Shown here piece by piece: positions 8,406 to 17,146 of a DNA stretch of 64,000 nucleotides; within the stretch, counting starts at the first letter, position 1, and every line of letters starts with the position of its first letter. Origin of the DNA: Oxalobacteraceae bacterium UBA6704 (lineage in GTDB: Bacteria; Pseudomonadota; Gammaproteobacteria; Burkholderiales; Burkholderiaceae_D); NCBI GenBank assembly GCA_002454505.1, contig DKJA01000130.1, positions 1-64,000 of the forward strand. Reading direction: 5' to 3'. Below the pieces are notes generated by a model, which worked only from the letters and a program-made list of their open reading frames with translations, was not told the DNA's origin and ran no database searches. The position numbers were made by a program, and so were the translations under genes.

Positions 8406-8807
8406 ATGGTTGGCATTTTATTGATGACTCACGCCCCGCTGGGCGCAGCGTTCCTCGCCGCGGTGGCCCACGTTTTCCGCGGCAAGGTGGAGCACCTGGA
8501 AGCGATCGACGTGGTGGCGGACCAGGACCTGGCGGAAGTGCAGAAGCTGGCGGCCGCGGCGATCTGCCGTCTCGACGCCGGCGCCGGCGTGCTCGTGATG
8601 ACGGACGTGAAAGGCGGCACGCCTGCCAACTGCTGCAACAAGCTGGCCGACGCGGGTCACGTGGAAGTCATCGCCGGCATCAGCCTGCCGATGCTGCTGC
8701 GGGCGATCACCTACCGCACCGACACGCTGGACGTCGTGGTGGAGATGGCGCTGGCCGGCGGGCAGAGCGGGGCGGTGCGGGTGGACAACCGCATCCGCGT
8801 CACATAG
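8406..8807 (+). CDS. PTS EIIA component, mannose/fructose family (regulatory PTS)
   Basis: A 133-residue EIIA-Man domain. The phosphorylated histidine is His9 in LLMTHAPLG, and the second family block VLVMTDVKGGTPANCCNKLA is clear. Start at 8406 is preceded by GCAAGGACCGAT and excludes an upstream in-frame stretch that overlaps gshB. The domain would accept phosphate from HPr encoded 78 bases downstream. No EIIB or membrane EIIC/EIID gene is nearby, so, as in other betaproteobacteria with this arrangement, it more likely serves regulation than sugar import. This last point is inference from context. Confidence 0.9.
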   Translation: MVGILLMTHAPLGAAFLAAVAHVFRGKVEHLEAIDVVADQDLAEVQKLAAAAICRLDAGAGVLVMTDVKGGTPANCCNKLADAGHVEVIAGISLPMLLRAITYRTDTLDVVVEMALAGGQSGAVRVDNRIRVT

Positions 8808-8885
8808 CAGTCAATACGAAATTCGTTCAGGACGCGGCCGGTCGGCCGTGATTGCAGTGCGCTTCAGACGACACACGACAACAAC

Positions 8886-9155
8886 ATGATTCAGCAAGAA
8901 CTTGAAATTATCAATAAATTGGGCCTGCACGCACGCGCCTCGGCCAAGTTCACGCAGCTGGCGGCCCGCTTCCAGAGCGAAGTCTGGCTGGCCCGCAACG
9001 GCCGCCGCATCAATGCAAAATCCATCATGGGCGTCATGATGCTGGCCGCCGGAAAAGGCGCCAAGGTCACGCTGGAAGCGGACGGCGCCGACGAACAGGA
9101 AGCGATTACCGCACTGTCCGCCCTCGTCAACGACAAGTTCGGCGAAGGCGAGTAA
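8886..9155 (+). CDS. ptsH: Phosphocarrier protein HPr
   Basis: An 89-residue HPr with the active site His15 in KLGLHARASAKF, and the regulatory serine Ser46 in INAKSIMGVMML, both at family positions. Ser46 makes control by an HPr kinase possible; no hprK lies in this window. HPr carries phosphate from EI to EIIA. The start at 8886 directly precedes the conserved IQQELEIINKLG strand. The gene sits between EIIA and ptsI, 45 bases before the chosen ptsI start, in what appears to be a single transcription unit. Confidence 0.95.
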   Translation: MIQQELEIINKLGLHARASAKFTQLAARFQSEVWLARNGRRINAKSIMGVMMLAAGKGAKVTLEADGADEQEAITALSALVNDKFGEGE

Positions 9156-9200
9156 ATGCCGTTTGACCGCAGCCGACCACCTTTCCCCGCAGGAGCCCAG

Positions 9201-10967
9201 ATGGCCTCGTTCACGCTGCACGGCATCCCGGTCTCGCGCGGTATCGCCATCGGCCGCGCCCACCTGCTGGCGCCGGCCGCACTGGACGTCAAGCACTACC
9301 TGGTGGCCGAGGAACACGTGGAAGCGGAAGTGCTGCGGCTGCAGACGGCACTGGCCACCGTGCACCGCGAGCTGCAGACGCTATGGAACGAGCTGCCGAA
9401 GGACGCACCCACGGAGCTGGGCGCGTTCATCGACGTGCATGCGCTGATCCTGTCCGACCCGATGATTTCCGAGGCGCCGCTGGACATCATCCGCAGCCGC
9501 CACTACAACGCCGAATGGGCTCTCGTCACGCAGATCGAGGAACTGTCGGCGCAGTTCGACGAGATCGAGGATACCTACCTGCGCGAGCGCAAGGTGGACA
9601 TCCAGCAGGTCGCCGAGCGCGTGCTGAAGAAGCTGATGGGCAGCGAGCCGCTGGCCGCGGCCCGTCCGGCCACCCTCGATGCGGACGACGATGAAGTGAT
9701 GGCGCAGATGGTCGTCGTCGCGCACGACATCTCGCCGGCCGACATGCTGAAGTTCCGCGACCGCTCGTTCATCGGCTTCGTCACCGACGTGGGCGGCCAG
9801 AACTCGCACACGGCGATCGTCGCGCGCAGCCTGGACATTCCGGCCGCCGTCGGCGTCGCGCAGGCATCCACGCTGATCGAACAGGACGACTGGGTGATCA
9901 TCGACGGCGATGCCGGCGTTGTCATCGTCAGCCCCAGCCCGCTGGTGCTGCAGCAGTACCGCGACCGCCAGCTGGCCGCGCAGCGGGCCCGCAAGAAGCT
10001 GTCGAAACTTAAAAAAACGCCGGCCGTCACGCAGGATGGCACGGCCGTCACGCTGCTGGCGAACATCGAGCTGCCGGACGACTGCGGCCCCGCGCTGGAA
10101 GCGGGCGCCAATGGCGTCGGCCTGTTCCGCTCCGAATTCCTGTTCATGGGCCGCGCCGCCGACATGCCGTCCGAGGACGAGCAGTTCGAGCAGTACAAGC
10201 GCGCCGTCACGGCGATGAAGGGCCGGCCGGTGGTGATCCGCACGCTGGACATCGGCGCCGACAAGCCGCTCGACCCCACCGAGCACACGGCGCTCAATCC
10301 GGCGCTGGGCCTGCGGGCGATCCGCTACTGCCTGTCGGAGCCGCAGCTGTTCCTGACGCAGCTGCGCGCGATCCTGCGCGCGTCGGCGTTCGGCAAGCTG
10401 CGCATCCTGATCCCGATGATGGCGCACGCCCACGAGATCGACCAGACGCTGGCGATGATCGAGCTGGCCAAGGCCGAGCTGCGCGAGGCGAACGTCAAGT
10501 TCGATGCGGTCGTCGACGTGGGCGCGATGATCGAGATCCCGGCCGCCGCGCTGGCGCTGCCGATGTTCGTCCGCAAGCTGGACTTCCTGTCGATCGGCAC
10601 CAATGACCTGATCCAGTACACGCTGGCGATCGACCGGGTTGATTATGAGGTGGCGCACCTTTACAATCCCCTCCATCCCGCCGTGCTGCAACTGATTGCG
10701 ATGACCATAGCCGCCGGCCACAAGGCCGGTATCGACGTTGCCGTGTGCGGCGAGATGGCCGGCGACGTGAAGCTGACCCGCCTGCTGCTGGGCATGGGCC
10801 TGCGCGAGTTTTCGATGCATCCCGCGCAGCTGCTGTCCGTCAAGCAGGAAATCCTCAACAGCGACATGAACCTGATCCTGCCGCAGACGCGCAAGATCAT
10901 GCGGTCGATGGACCCCGACGTCATCGCGGATGCCGTCGCGGCCCTGCACGCCACACCGCCGCTGTAG
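9201..10967 (+). CDS. ptsI: Phosphoenolpyruvate-protein phosphotransferase (Enzyme I)
   Basis: A 588-residue Enzyme I. The start at 9201 (MASFTLHGIPVSRGIAIGRA) has AGGAGCCCAG upstream; the frame opens 15 codons earlier, without conserved sequence. Domains: N-terminal HPr-binding and phosphohistidine part with active His about residue 203 in GGQNSHTAIVARS, then the PEP-binding TIM barrel with GANGVGLFRSEFLFM, SIGTNDLIQYTLAIDR and the catalytic cysteine in AVCGEMAGD. It autophosphorylates with PEP and passes phosphate to HPr. Last gene of the gshA-gshB-EIIA-ptsH-ptsI set, followed by two hairpins before metX. Confidence 0.95.
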   Translation: MASFTLHGIPVSRGIAIGRAHLLAPAALDVKHYLVAEEHVEAEVLRLQTALATVHRELQTLWNELPKDAPTELGAFIDVHALILSDPMISEAPLDIIRSRHYNAEWALVTQIEELSAQFDEIEDTYLRERKVDIQQVAERVLKKLMGSEPLAAARPATLDADDDEVMAQMVVVAHDISPADMLKFRDRSFIGFVTDVGGQNSHTAIVARSLDIPAAVGVAQASTLIEQDDWVIIDGDAGVVIVSPSPLVLQQYRDRQLAAQRARKKLSKLKKTPAVTQDGTAVTLLANIELPDDCGPALEAGANGVGLFRSEFLFMGRAADMPSEDEQFEQYKRAVTAMKGRPVVIRTLDIGADKPLDPTEHTALNPALGLRAIRYCLSEPQLFLTQLRAILRASAFGKLRILIPMMAHAHEIDQTLAMIELAKAELREANVKFDAVVDVGAMIEIPAAALALPMFVRKLDFLSIGTNDLIQYTLAIDRVDYEVAHLYNPLHPAVLQLIAMTIAAGHKAGIDVAVCGEMAGDVKLTRLLLGMGLREFSMHPAQLLSVKQEILNSDMNLILPQTRKIMRSMDPDVIADAVAALHATPPL

Positions 10968-10986
10968 GAACAGCAAGCAGCAACCG

Positions 10987-11039
10987 GCGGCGCCCCCATT
11001 CGGGCGCCGCTTCCATGACTGGCCCGCGGGGCCTTCTTT
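10987..11039 (+). terminator. Tandem hairpins between ptsI and metX
   Basis: A first hairpin GCGGCGCCC / GGGCGCCGC at 10987-11010 has a six-base loop but no U-tract. A second, GGCCC-GCG-GGGCC at 11021-11033, is followed by TTCTTT and looks like a modest intrinsic terminator. Together they probably end the PTS transcript. Confidence 0.55.
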
Positions 11040-11050
11040 GATCAACGAAC

Positions 11051-12211
11051 ATGATAGGCATCGTCCACCCGCAAACGATGGCGTTTGCGGAACCCCTGCC
11101 GCTGCAAAGCGGCGCATCGCTGCGTGACTACACGCTGATGTATGAAACCTACGGCACGCTCAATGCTGACAAGTCCAATGCGGTGCTGATCTGCCACGCG
11201 CTGAACGCTTCCCACCACGTGGCCGGCTGGTATGCCGACGACCCGAAGAACGTGGGCTGGTGGGACAATATGGTCGGTCCCGGCAAGCCCGTCGACACCG
11301 ACCGCTTCTTCGTCATCGGCGTCAACAACCTGGGCTCGTGCTTCGGCTCGACGGGCCCGATGCACACCAATCCCGCCACCGGCAAGCCTTACGGCGCCGC
11401 GTTCCCCGTCGTCACGGTGGAAGACTGGGTGCTGGCGCAGGCGCGCCTGGCCGACGCACTGGGCATCGCGCAGTTCGCCGCCGTGATGGGCGGCTCGCTG
11501 GGCGGCATGCAGGCGCTCGCCTGGAGCATCATGTACCCGGACCGGCTGCGCCACTGCGTGGTGATCGCGTCCACGCCGAAGCTGTCGGCGCAGAACATCG
11601 CCTTCAACGACGTGGCCCGCACGGCGATCCTGACCGACCCCGATTACCGCGGCGGCGACTTCTACGAGCACAAGGTGGTGCCGAAGAACGGCCTGAAGGT
11701 GGCCCGCATGATCGGCCACATCACCTACCTGTCCGACGACGACATGGCGGAAAAATTCGGCCGCAAGCTGCGCGCCATCGCCGGGAGCGACGGCGCGTCG
11801 ACCAACGGCTACAAGTTCGGCTTCGGCATCGACTTCGAGATCGAATCCTACCTGCGCTACCAGGGCGACAAGTTCTCCGAGTACTTCGATGCGAACACCT
11901 ACCTGCTGATCACCAAGGCGCTCGACTACTTCGATCCGGCGCGCGTGCACGACGGCGACCTGGCCCGCGCGCTGGCACACACGAAGGCCAAGTTCTTCCT
12001 TGCCTCGTTCACCACCGACTGGCGCTTCTCGCCCGAGCGCTCGCGCGAGATCGTGCAGGCGCTGCTGGCCAACCGCCGCGAAGTGACCTACGCGGAGATC
12101 GATGCGCCGCACGGCCACGATGCCTTCCTGCTGGAGGATCCGAAATACATGAGCATGGTGCGCGCCTACTACGACGGCATGTGGCAAGAACTGACGGAGG
12201 TGCGCGCATGA
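11051..12211 (+). CDS. metX: Homoserine O-acyltransferase MetX
   Basis: A 386-residue alpha/beta-hydrolase fold acyltransferase. The nucleophile is Ser149 in MGGSLGGMQALAW; the catalytic Asp and His fit the C-terminal segment with APHGHDAFLLE. It activates homoserine for methionine synthesis using acetyl- or succinyl-CoA; the sequence as read here does not let me decide which. The ATG at 11051 has no obvious ribosome site, but MIGIVHPQTMAFAEPLPLQS is the usual family start. Its stop overlaps the metW start by four bases (ATGA), the standard metXW arrangement. No SAM riboswitch was seen upstream. Confidence 0.94.
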   Translation: MIGIVHPQTMAFAEPLPLQSGASLRDYTLMYETYGTLNADKSNAVLICHALNASHHVAGWYADDPKNVGWWDNMVGPGKPVDTDRFFVIGVNNLGSCFGSTGPMHTNPATGKPYGAAFPVVTVEDWVLAQARLADALGIAQFAAVMGGSLGGMQALAWSIMYPDRLRHCVVIASTPKLSAQNIAFNDVARTAILTDPDYRGGDFYEHKVVPKNGLKVARMIGHITYLSDDDMAEKFGRKLRAIAGSDGASTNGYKFGFGIDFEIESYLRYQGDKFSEYFDANTYLLITKALDYFDPARVHDGDLARALAHTKAKFFLASFTTDWRFSPERSREIVQALLANRREVTYAEIDAPHGHDAFLLEDPKYMSMVRAYYDGMWQELTEVRA

Positions 12212-12825
12212 CGTTCGACGACCTGAAAGGTGCCCGGCCCGACCTGGCGTTCATCGCCCACTGGATCCAGCCCGGCACGCACGTGCTGGACGTGGGTTGC
12301 GGCGACGGCGTGATGATGGATTACCTTTATTCCGACAAGCGCTGCACCGGCTACGGCCTGGAACTGGCGGACGACAAGGTCCTGGAAAGCACGCAGCGCG
12401 GCGTGCGCGTGATCCAGCAGGACTTCGAGAAGGGCCTCGGCATCTTCGGCGACAACTCGTTCGACACGGTGCTGTGCCTGTCGTCGCTGCAGATGATGCA
12501 GCACGTCGAGGACCTGCTGCGCGACATCGTCCGCGTCGGTGCCGAAGCGATCGTGTCGTTCCCGAACTTCGCTTACTGGCCGCACCGCGTGGCGCTGCTG
12601 CGCGGCCGCATGCCCGTGTCGAAGACGCTGCCGTACCAGTGGTACGACACGCCGAACGTGCGCTGCGCCACGATCGAGGACTTCCGCGAACTGGCCGACG
12701 AAGTGGGTCTCGAGGTGATCGAATACGTGGCGCTGGCGGAAGGGAAGATCGTCAACTTCCTGCCGAACCTGCGGGGCGAGCTGGCCGTGTTCAGGCTGCG
12801 GAAGAAGAACGGCTATAAAGCCTAG
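12208..12825 (+). CDS. metW: Methionine biosynthesis protein MetW
   Basis: A 205-residue class I SAM-methyltransferase-like protein with glycine-rich motif VLDVGCGDGVMMDYL and the family segment FDTVLCLSSLQMMQHVEDLL. MetW is always found with metX in betaproteobacteria and is needed for, or stimulates, MetX activity, although its exact chemistry is not settled. Start at 12208 overlaps the metX stop as ATGA, so translation is coupled. A full-length palindromic repeat begins 15 bases after its stop codon. Confidence 0.93.
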   Translation: MTFDDLKGARPDLAFIAHWIQPGTHVLDVGCGDGVMMDYLYSDKRCTGYGLELADDKVLESTQRGVRVIQQDFEKGLGIFGDNSFDTVLCLSSLQMMQHVEDLLRDIVRVGAEAIVSFPNFAYWPHRVALLRGRMPVSKTLPYQWYDTPNVRCATIEDFRELADEVGLEVIEYVALAEGKIVNFLPNLRGELAVFRLRKKNGYKA

Positions 12826-12840
12826 TCGTTGGCGACTGCT

Positions 12841-12942
12841 GGGGACCGTCCCTGCAAGGGACTGTCCCCGGGGTTGTATTTGATTTTCGTAGCTCACCGA
12901 CAAAGGCAACCCCGGGGACAGTCCCCTGCGGGGACGGTCCCC
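12841..12942. repeat. Stop-proximal palindromic repeat, copy 2 (full length)
   Basis: Left arm 12841-12877 and right arm 12907-12942 are nearly exact reverse complements, each containing two GGGACNGTCCC cores; the spacer is about 30 bases. It begins 15 bases after the metW stop and ends 70 bases before the M48 peptidase start. Confidence 0.88.
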
Positions 12943-13012
12943 AAACCTATGCTATCGTGTGGCGCGCCACCGTGAAATTTGCCAGAATGTCATGGCTGCC
13001 CGGATCCGACCC

Positions 13013-13903
13013 ATGAAACTGCTCAAACACACCACCGCCTTCCTCGTCCTGGCCGCCAGCATGCAGCTGGCGCCCGCACAGCAACCGTCCACGCCTGCGG
13101 CGGACGGCATTCCCGTCACGCGCCTGTCGCCGCTGCGCATGTTTGCCGACGAAGATACCGTCAACCAGCAGTCGAAGCTGCAGTACGACTCGCTGCTGAA
13201 GGAGGCGGACAGCAAGAACGCGCTGTTCCCGCCCGATCACCCGCAGGTGAAACGGCTGCGCGCCATCGCGCAACGGATCATTCCGCACGTGGCGCGCTGG
13301 AATCCGGAAGCGGCCGAGTGGAACTGGGAAGTCAACCTGCTCAACTCGTCGCAGGTGAATGCCTTCTGCATGCCGGGCGGCCGCATCGCCTTCTTCTCCG
13401 GCATCCTGACGAAGCTGAACATGACGGACGACGAAGTGGCCATGGTGATGGGCCACGAGATCGCCCACGCGCTGCGCGAGCATTCCCGCAAGCGCGCCGG
13501 CGAATCGCAGCTTGCCGCGATCGCCGGCAAGGTGGGCGGCCTGGCGGCATCGGCCCTGTTCGGCATCGACCCGAACCTGACCGACTTCGGCGGCCGTCTG
13601 GCCGCGCAGGCCGCCGTGCTCAAGTTCTCGCGCGGCGAGGAAACGGAAGCGGACCTGGTCGGCATCGACCTGGCCGCCCGCGCCGGCTTCGATCCCCGCG
13701 CCGGCATCGCGCTGTGGCAGAAGATGGGCGCCGTCAATGCGCGCGCGCCGATCGAGTTCCTGTCCACGCACCCGAGCGGCAATACCCGCATCGAGGAAAT
13801 GAACCGGAACATGCCGCTGGTGCTGCCGGTGTATGCGCGCACGAAGAGCACGACGGTGGCCAGACTGCCGCCTTACCGCACCACGCCGCTGCCGAAAACC
13901 TGA
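13013..13903 (+). CDS. M48 family metallopeptidase, exported
   Basis: A 296-residue zinc peptidase. The start at 13013 gives a signal peptide (MKLLKHTTAFLVLAASMQLA) cut near APAQ; an in-frame ATG at 12992 only adds charged residues. The zinc site is HEIAH in MVMGHEIAHALREHS with the third ligand in EETEADLVGIDLAARAGFDP, matching the M48B (LoiP/YcaL/BepA-like) group. STHPSGNTRIEEM near the C-terminus is typical of the same group. Likely periplasmic or outer-membrane attached and involved in envelope protein quality control; there is no lipobox and no TPR part. Its stop overlaps the next start (TGATG). Confidence 0.9.
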   Translation: MKLLKHTTAFLVLAASMQLAPAQQPSTPAADGIPVTRLSPLRMFADEDTVNQQSKLQYDSLLKEADSKNALFPPDHPQVKRLRAIAQRIIPHVARWNPEAAEWNWEVNLLNSSQVNAFCMPGGRIAFFSGILTKLNMTDDEVAMVMGHEIAHALREHSRKRAGESQLAAIAGKVGGLAASALFGIDPNLTDFGGRLAAQAAVLKFSRGEETEADLVGIDLAARAGFDPRAGIALWQKMGAVNARAPIEFLSTHPSGNTRIEEMNRNMPLVLPVYARTKSTTVARLPPYRTTPLPKT

Positions 13904-14811
13904 TGTCCTCCACCGCCAAGTTGCACGGCAAGGCGCCGCTGCCGATGCGCGACGGCGTCACGCCCAGCTATCTGTGGCTGCCCGAAGGGGACTGGCCCGA
14001 CCTGCTGACGTTCATGGTGGCGAACTACCCGGCCGTCACGGAAGCGCAGTGGCGCGAGCGGATGGCGAGGGGCGACGTCGTCGACGGGCAGGGCAATGTG
14101 CTCGGGCCGCAGTCGCCCTACAAGCGCAACCTGCGCATCTTTTATTACCGCGAGCTCGATTACGAGGCACCGATTCCGTTTGACGAGGAAGTGCTGTACC
14201 GCGACGAGCACATCGTCGTGGCCGACAAGCCGCACTTCCTGCCGACGATTCCCACCGGCCGCTTCCTGAAGGAGACGCTGCTGGTGCGCCTGCGCGCGAA
14301 ACTGGGCATCGAGGATCTCGTGCCGATCCACCGGCTCGATCGCGAGACGGCGGGCATCGTCGTTTTCTCGTCGAATATCGACAGCCGCGGCGCCTACCAG
14401 TCGCTGTTCCAGAAGCGCCTCGTGCAGAAGGAATACGAGGCGCTGGCGGGTCCGCTGCCGGGCCGCGAATTCCCGTTCAGCTACAGCAGCCGCATGGTCC
14501 AGGGCGACAAGTTCTTCACGATGAAGGAAGAGCCGGGCGAGCCGAATTCGGAAACGATGATCGACGTGATCGAGCCGCGCGGCGAGCACGTGCTGTACCG
14601 CCTGTGGCCGCACACAGGCCGCCAGCACCAGCTGCGCGTGCACCTGGCCGCGCTGGGCATCCCGATCGTCAACGACGCGTTCTATCCGGTGGCGCTGCCG
14701 TGCAAGCAGGACGACGTGTCGTCGCCATTGAAGCTGCTCGCGCGCTCGCTGGGGTTTCCCGATCCGCTGACGGGCGAGTATCGCTTTTTCGAGAGCAAAC
14801 GGACGCTGTAA
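13903..14811 (+). CDS. RluA-family pseudouridine synthase
   Basis: A 302-residue RNA pseudouridine synthase. The catalytic aspartate lies in IHRLDRETAGIVVFS, and the conserved LWPHTGRQHQLRVHLAALG motif follows. The N-terminal part (residues 1-85) resembles the extended type found in YqcB/RluA-like proteins of betaproteobacteria rather than an S4 domain. It isomerises uridine in rRNA or tRNA; which site is not clear from sequence. Start at 13903 overlaps the peptidase stop by one base (TGATG), so the pair is translationally coupled, though a functional link is not obvious. It converges on xth with a hairpin repeat between. Confidence 0.88.
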   Translation: MSSTAKLHGKAPLPMRDGVTPSYLWLPEGDWPDLLTFMVANYPAVTEAQWRERMARGDVVDGQGNVLGPQSPYKRNLRIFYYRELDYEAPIPFDEEVLYRDEHIVVADKPHFLPTIPTGRFLKETLLVRLRAKLGIEDLVPIHRLDRETAGIVVFSSNIDSRGAYQSLFQKRLVQKEYEALAGPLPGREFPFSYSSRMVQGDKFFTMKEEPGEPNSETMIDVIEPRGEHVLYRLWPHTGRQHQLRVHLAALGIPIVNDAFYPVALPCKQDDVSSPLKLLARSLGFPDPLTGEYRFFESKRTL

Positions 14812-14894
14812 AAAAACCGGTGACAGGCACCAATTTCCAGGAAATATTTCCATAAAAATGGAGCCTGTCACCGGTTTTTTGTCACCGGTTTTTT
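14812..14894. terminator. CCGGTGACAGGC hairpin repeat, bidirectional terminator between convergent genes
   Basis: A perfect stem AAAAACCGGTGACAGGC (14812-14828) pairs with GCCTGTCACCGGTTTTTT (14863-14880); both sides have A/T tracts so it can terminate both ways. A partial second right arm, GTCACCGGTTTTTT, follows at 14881-14894. It lies directly after the pseudouridine synthase stop and before the xth stop. Confidence 0.85.
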
Positions 14895-14904
14895 GGGGGA
14901 AAGC

Positions 14905-14918
14905 GGGGACAGTCCCCC
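14905..14918. repeat. Stop-proximal palindromic repeat, core fragment
   Basis: A single GGGGACAGTCCCCC core, six bases from the xth stop codon, next to the CCGGTGACAGGC hairpin. Only one core of the longer element is left. Confidence 0.6.
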
Positions 14919-14923
14919 GCCGA

Positions 14924-15694
14924 TCAGCGCTGGTACTCGATGATCAGCGGCGCGTGATCGGAGAACTTGACGTCCTTGTACACGGACACCGTCTGCGCGC
15001 ACTTCGCGATGCCGGGCGTCGCCACGTGGTAATCGATGCGCCAGCCGACGTTCTTCGCATACGCCTGGCCGCGGTTGCTCCACCACGTGTACTGCTCCGG
15101 GCGGTCGTCGAGGCCGCGGTGCACGTCCACGTAGCCGCATTCGTCGAACACGCGGGTCAGCCATGCGCGCTCTTCCGGCAGGAAGCCGGAGTTCTTCAGG
15201 TTGCCCTTCCAGTTCTTCAGGTCGATTTCCTTGTGGGCGATGTTCCAGTCGCCGCAGATGACCACTTCGCGGCCTTCGGCGCGCAGCTCCACCAGGTGCG
15301 GCAGGAACAGTTCCATGAAGCGGAACTTCGCTTCCTGGCGCTCCGGCGACGACGAGCCGGACGGGCAGTACACCGAGATGATCGTCAGGTCGCCGAAATC
15401 GCAGCGCACGTAGCGGCCTTCGGCATCGAACTCGGGGCTGCCGAAACCGATCTTCACCGCATCCGGCGCGATCCTGCTGTAGATGCCCGTGCCGGAGTAG
15501 CCTTTCTTCTCGGCGTAGTGAAAGTGGCCGTGGTAGCCGTGCGGGTTGAGGAATTCTTCCGTCATGTCGCTGGCCTGGGCCTTCAGCTCCTGCACGCAGA
15601 TGAAATCGGCGGACAGGGTGCCCATCCAGGTGAAGAAACCCTTCTTCGAGGCCGAGCGGATGCCATTCAGGTTGGCGGAAATGATCTTGGGCAT
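14924..15694 (-). CDS. xth: Exodeoxyribonuclease III
   Basis: A 256-residue AP endonuclease/3'-5' exonuclease of the Xth family. Landmarks are the start MPKIISANLNGIRSASKKGF, the metal-binding glutamate in VQELKAQ, VICGDWNIAH with catalytic Asp/Asn, and the C-terminal SDHAPLIIEY with the catalytic histidine. The protein nicks abasic sites and removes 3' blocking groups in base excision repair. The start is at 15692-15694; pyrE is divergent 38 bases away, so the two share a compact promoter region. It converges with the pseudouridine synthase. Confidence 0.94.
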   Translation of the reverse strand: MPKIISANLNGIRSASKKGFFTWMGTLSADFICVQELKAQASDMTEEFLNPHGYHGHFHYAEKKGYSGTGIYSRIAPDAVKIGFGSPEFDAEGRYVRCDFGDLTIISVYCPSGSSSPERQEAKFRFMELFLPHLVELRAEGREVVICGDWNIAHKEIDLKNWKGNLKNSGFLPEERAWLTRVFDECGYVDVHRGLDDRPEQYTWWSNRGQAYAKNVGWRIDYHVATPGIAKCAQTVSVYKDVKFSDHAPLIIEYQR

Positions 15695-15732
15695 GGATTA
15701 AAATACGGGCACTTTTACATGGACCGTACATT

Positions 15733-16389
15733 ATGAATAATTTGAGGCAACAGTTTATCGCGTTTTCCGTCACGGCGGGCGTGCTGAAATTCGGCGAATT
15801 CACCACCAAGGCTGGCCGCCAGTCGCCGTATTTCTTCAACGCGGGCCTGTTCCACGACGGCGCCACGCTGGCCAAGCTGGCCGACTTCTACGCGCAGACG
15901 CTGCTCGATTCCGGCGTCGACTTCGACATGCTGTTCGGCCCCGCCTACAAGGGCATCACGCTGGCATCGGCCACGTCGATGGCGCTGGCCGCCAAGGGCC
16001 GCAACACGTCGTTCGCCTACAACCGCAAGGAAGCCAAGGATCACGGCGAAGGCGGCACGCTGGTCGGCGCGAAGCTGCAGGGCAAGGTCGTCATCATCGA
16101 CGACGTGATCTCGGCCGGCACATCGGTGCGCGAATCCGTCGAGATGATCCGCAACGCCGGCGCCGAACCGTGCGCCGTGCTGATCGCGCTGGACCGCATG
16201 GAGCGGGGCGGCAAGGATGGCCAGCTGTCGCCGCTGTCGGCGGTGCAGGAAGTGAGCGAAAACTATGGCATTCCCGTCATCTCGATCGGCAACCTGGCCG
16301 ACCTGTTCGGCTACCTGTCGGCCGATCCTTCGCTGGCGCAGCACAAGGATGCGGTGGCGGCCTACCGGGACCGTTACGGCATCGCCTAA
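15733..16389 (+). CDS. pyrE: Orotate phosphoribosyltransferase
   Basis: A 218-residue type I phosphoribosyltransferase with the PRPP-binding motif VVIIDDVISAGTSVRESVE and the FFNAGLFHDG and FGPAYKGITLA segments of PyrE. It converts orotate and PRPP into orotidine monophosphate in pyrimidine synthesis. The start at 15733 lies 38 bases from the divergent xth start. Length is as usual for the family (about 213-220). The gene is followed by two small genes of unknown function, which do not look related to it. Confidence 0.95.
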   Translation: MNNLRQQFIAFSVTAGVLKFGEFTTKAGRQSPYFFNAGLFHDGATLAKLADFYAQTLLDSGVDFDMLFGPAYKGITLASATSMALAAKGRNTSFAYNRKEAKDHGEGGTLVGAKLQGKVVIIDDVISAGTSVRESVEMIRNAGAEPCAVLIALDRMERGGKDGQLSPLSAVQEVSENYGIPVISIGNLADLFGYLSADPSLAQHKDAVAAYRDRYGIA

Positions 16390-16447
16390 TTTTCCCCGGT
16401 TGAATATAGAATAGCGGCAACAATCTATATTTAATCATGGAGCCGGT

Positions 16448-16813
16448 ATGAACACTGCATCCCTGAAGGTCTACGGAGACGAGACTGCACTGGCCGACGT
16501 CCGCGACGGCCTGCCCAGCGAACCGGAAGGCGCCTGGAAGAAGGGCGATCCCCGCCCCGACGGCCGGGCCCGGATCGACGCGGGCTTCTACGTCAGCCTG
16601 GGCCAGGACGAGAATCCCGACGCGCTGCTGCGCCACCTGCGCGCCTGGCTGCACGAATGCGAATCGCGCGGCATCACGTTCGACGTGCCCCGCATCGCCG
16701 CCGAGCTGCGCATCTCGATCGTCCAGGCCGCGCCGGGCGAATCGCTGGACCTTTCCATCGCCGACCTGACGCTGCTGCTCAGCATGGGCATCACGCTCAG
16801 CATCGCGGCATGA
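16448..16813 (+). CDS. Hypothetical protein, DUF4279-like
   Basis: A 121-residue soluble protein. It starts with a short beta strand (SLKVYGDE), a Leu-rich helix ending GLPSEPEGAWKKGDPRP, then a second half LDLSIADLTLLLSMGITLSIAA. The AWKKGDPRP segment after a putative GLxPxxxWKKG turn is reminiscent of the DUF4279 family, whose role is unknown; this is a tentative match from memory. ATG at 16448 has GGAG seven bases upstream. The gene sits in the same direction as pyrE 58 bases downstream of it, and is followed by a small membrane protein. Confidence 0.65.
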   Translation: MNTASLKVYGDETALADVRDGLPSEPEGAWKKGDPRPDGRARIDAGFYVSLGQDENPDALLRHLRAWLHECESRGITFDVPRIAAELRISIVQAAPGESLDLSIADLTLLLSMGITLSIAA

Positions 16814-16823
16814 AGACCGGTTC

Positions 16824-17048
16824 GTGATCCTGCGTGCGCTGGGCAAGGCCGGCCGCGCCGTCGTGACGGCCGCGCTGGCGCTGATCGCCGCCGCGTGCGG
16901 CATCTTCGGCGCCGTCTGCGTGTTCGCGGGATACACCGGCGGTTCGGACAGCACCACGCCGCTCGTGCTCGGCGTGCTGATGCTGGCTGTCGCGTGCGCG
17001 GCCGGCAGCGGCATCCGCTCGTTGTGGCGCAAGGACAGGCAGCCTTGA
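16824..17048 (+). CDS. Small two-helix membrane protein, 74 aa
   Basis: A short reading frame starting at GTG 16824, ten bases after the preceding gene. Residues about 12-37 and 45-63 are two hydrophobic helices, with basic residues at both ends (RALGKAGR and RSLWRKDRQP), giving a likely hairpin with both ends in the cytoplasm. No family was recognised. The alternative ATG at 16809 stops after five codons. The GTG start and weak ribosome site leave some doubt about whether it is expressed. Confidence 0.45.
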   Translation: MILRALGKAGRAVVTAALALIAAACGIFGAVCVFAGYTGGSDSTTPLVLGVLMLAVACAAGSGIRSLWRKDRQP

Positions 17049-17146
17049 CCAGGGATTGAAACGCCCGCGGTCCGCGATCGTTATGCACCCCACATACCCG
17101 GAATCCCCGTGCCGTTACGATGATGACATCTAACGGAGGAGAAATC

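Noticed and set aside
10968..11050. Possible SAM riboswitch before metX
   Set aside because: Only two simple GC-rich hairpins are seen; no SAM-I, SAM-II or SAM-IV core elements can be recognised.
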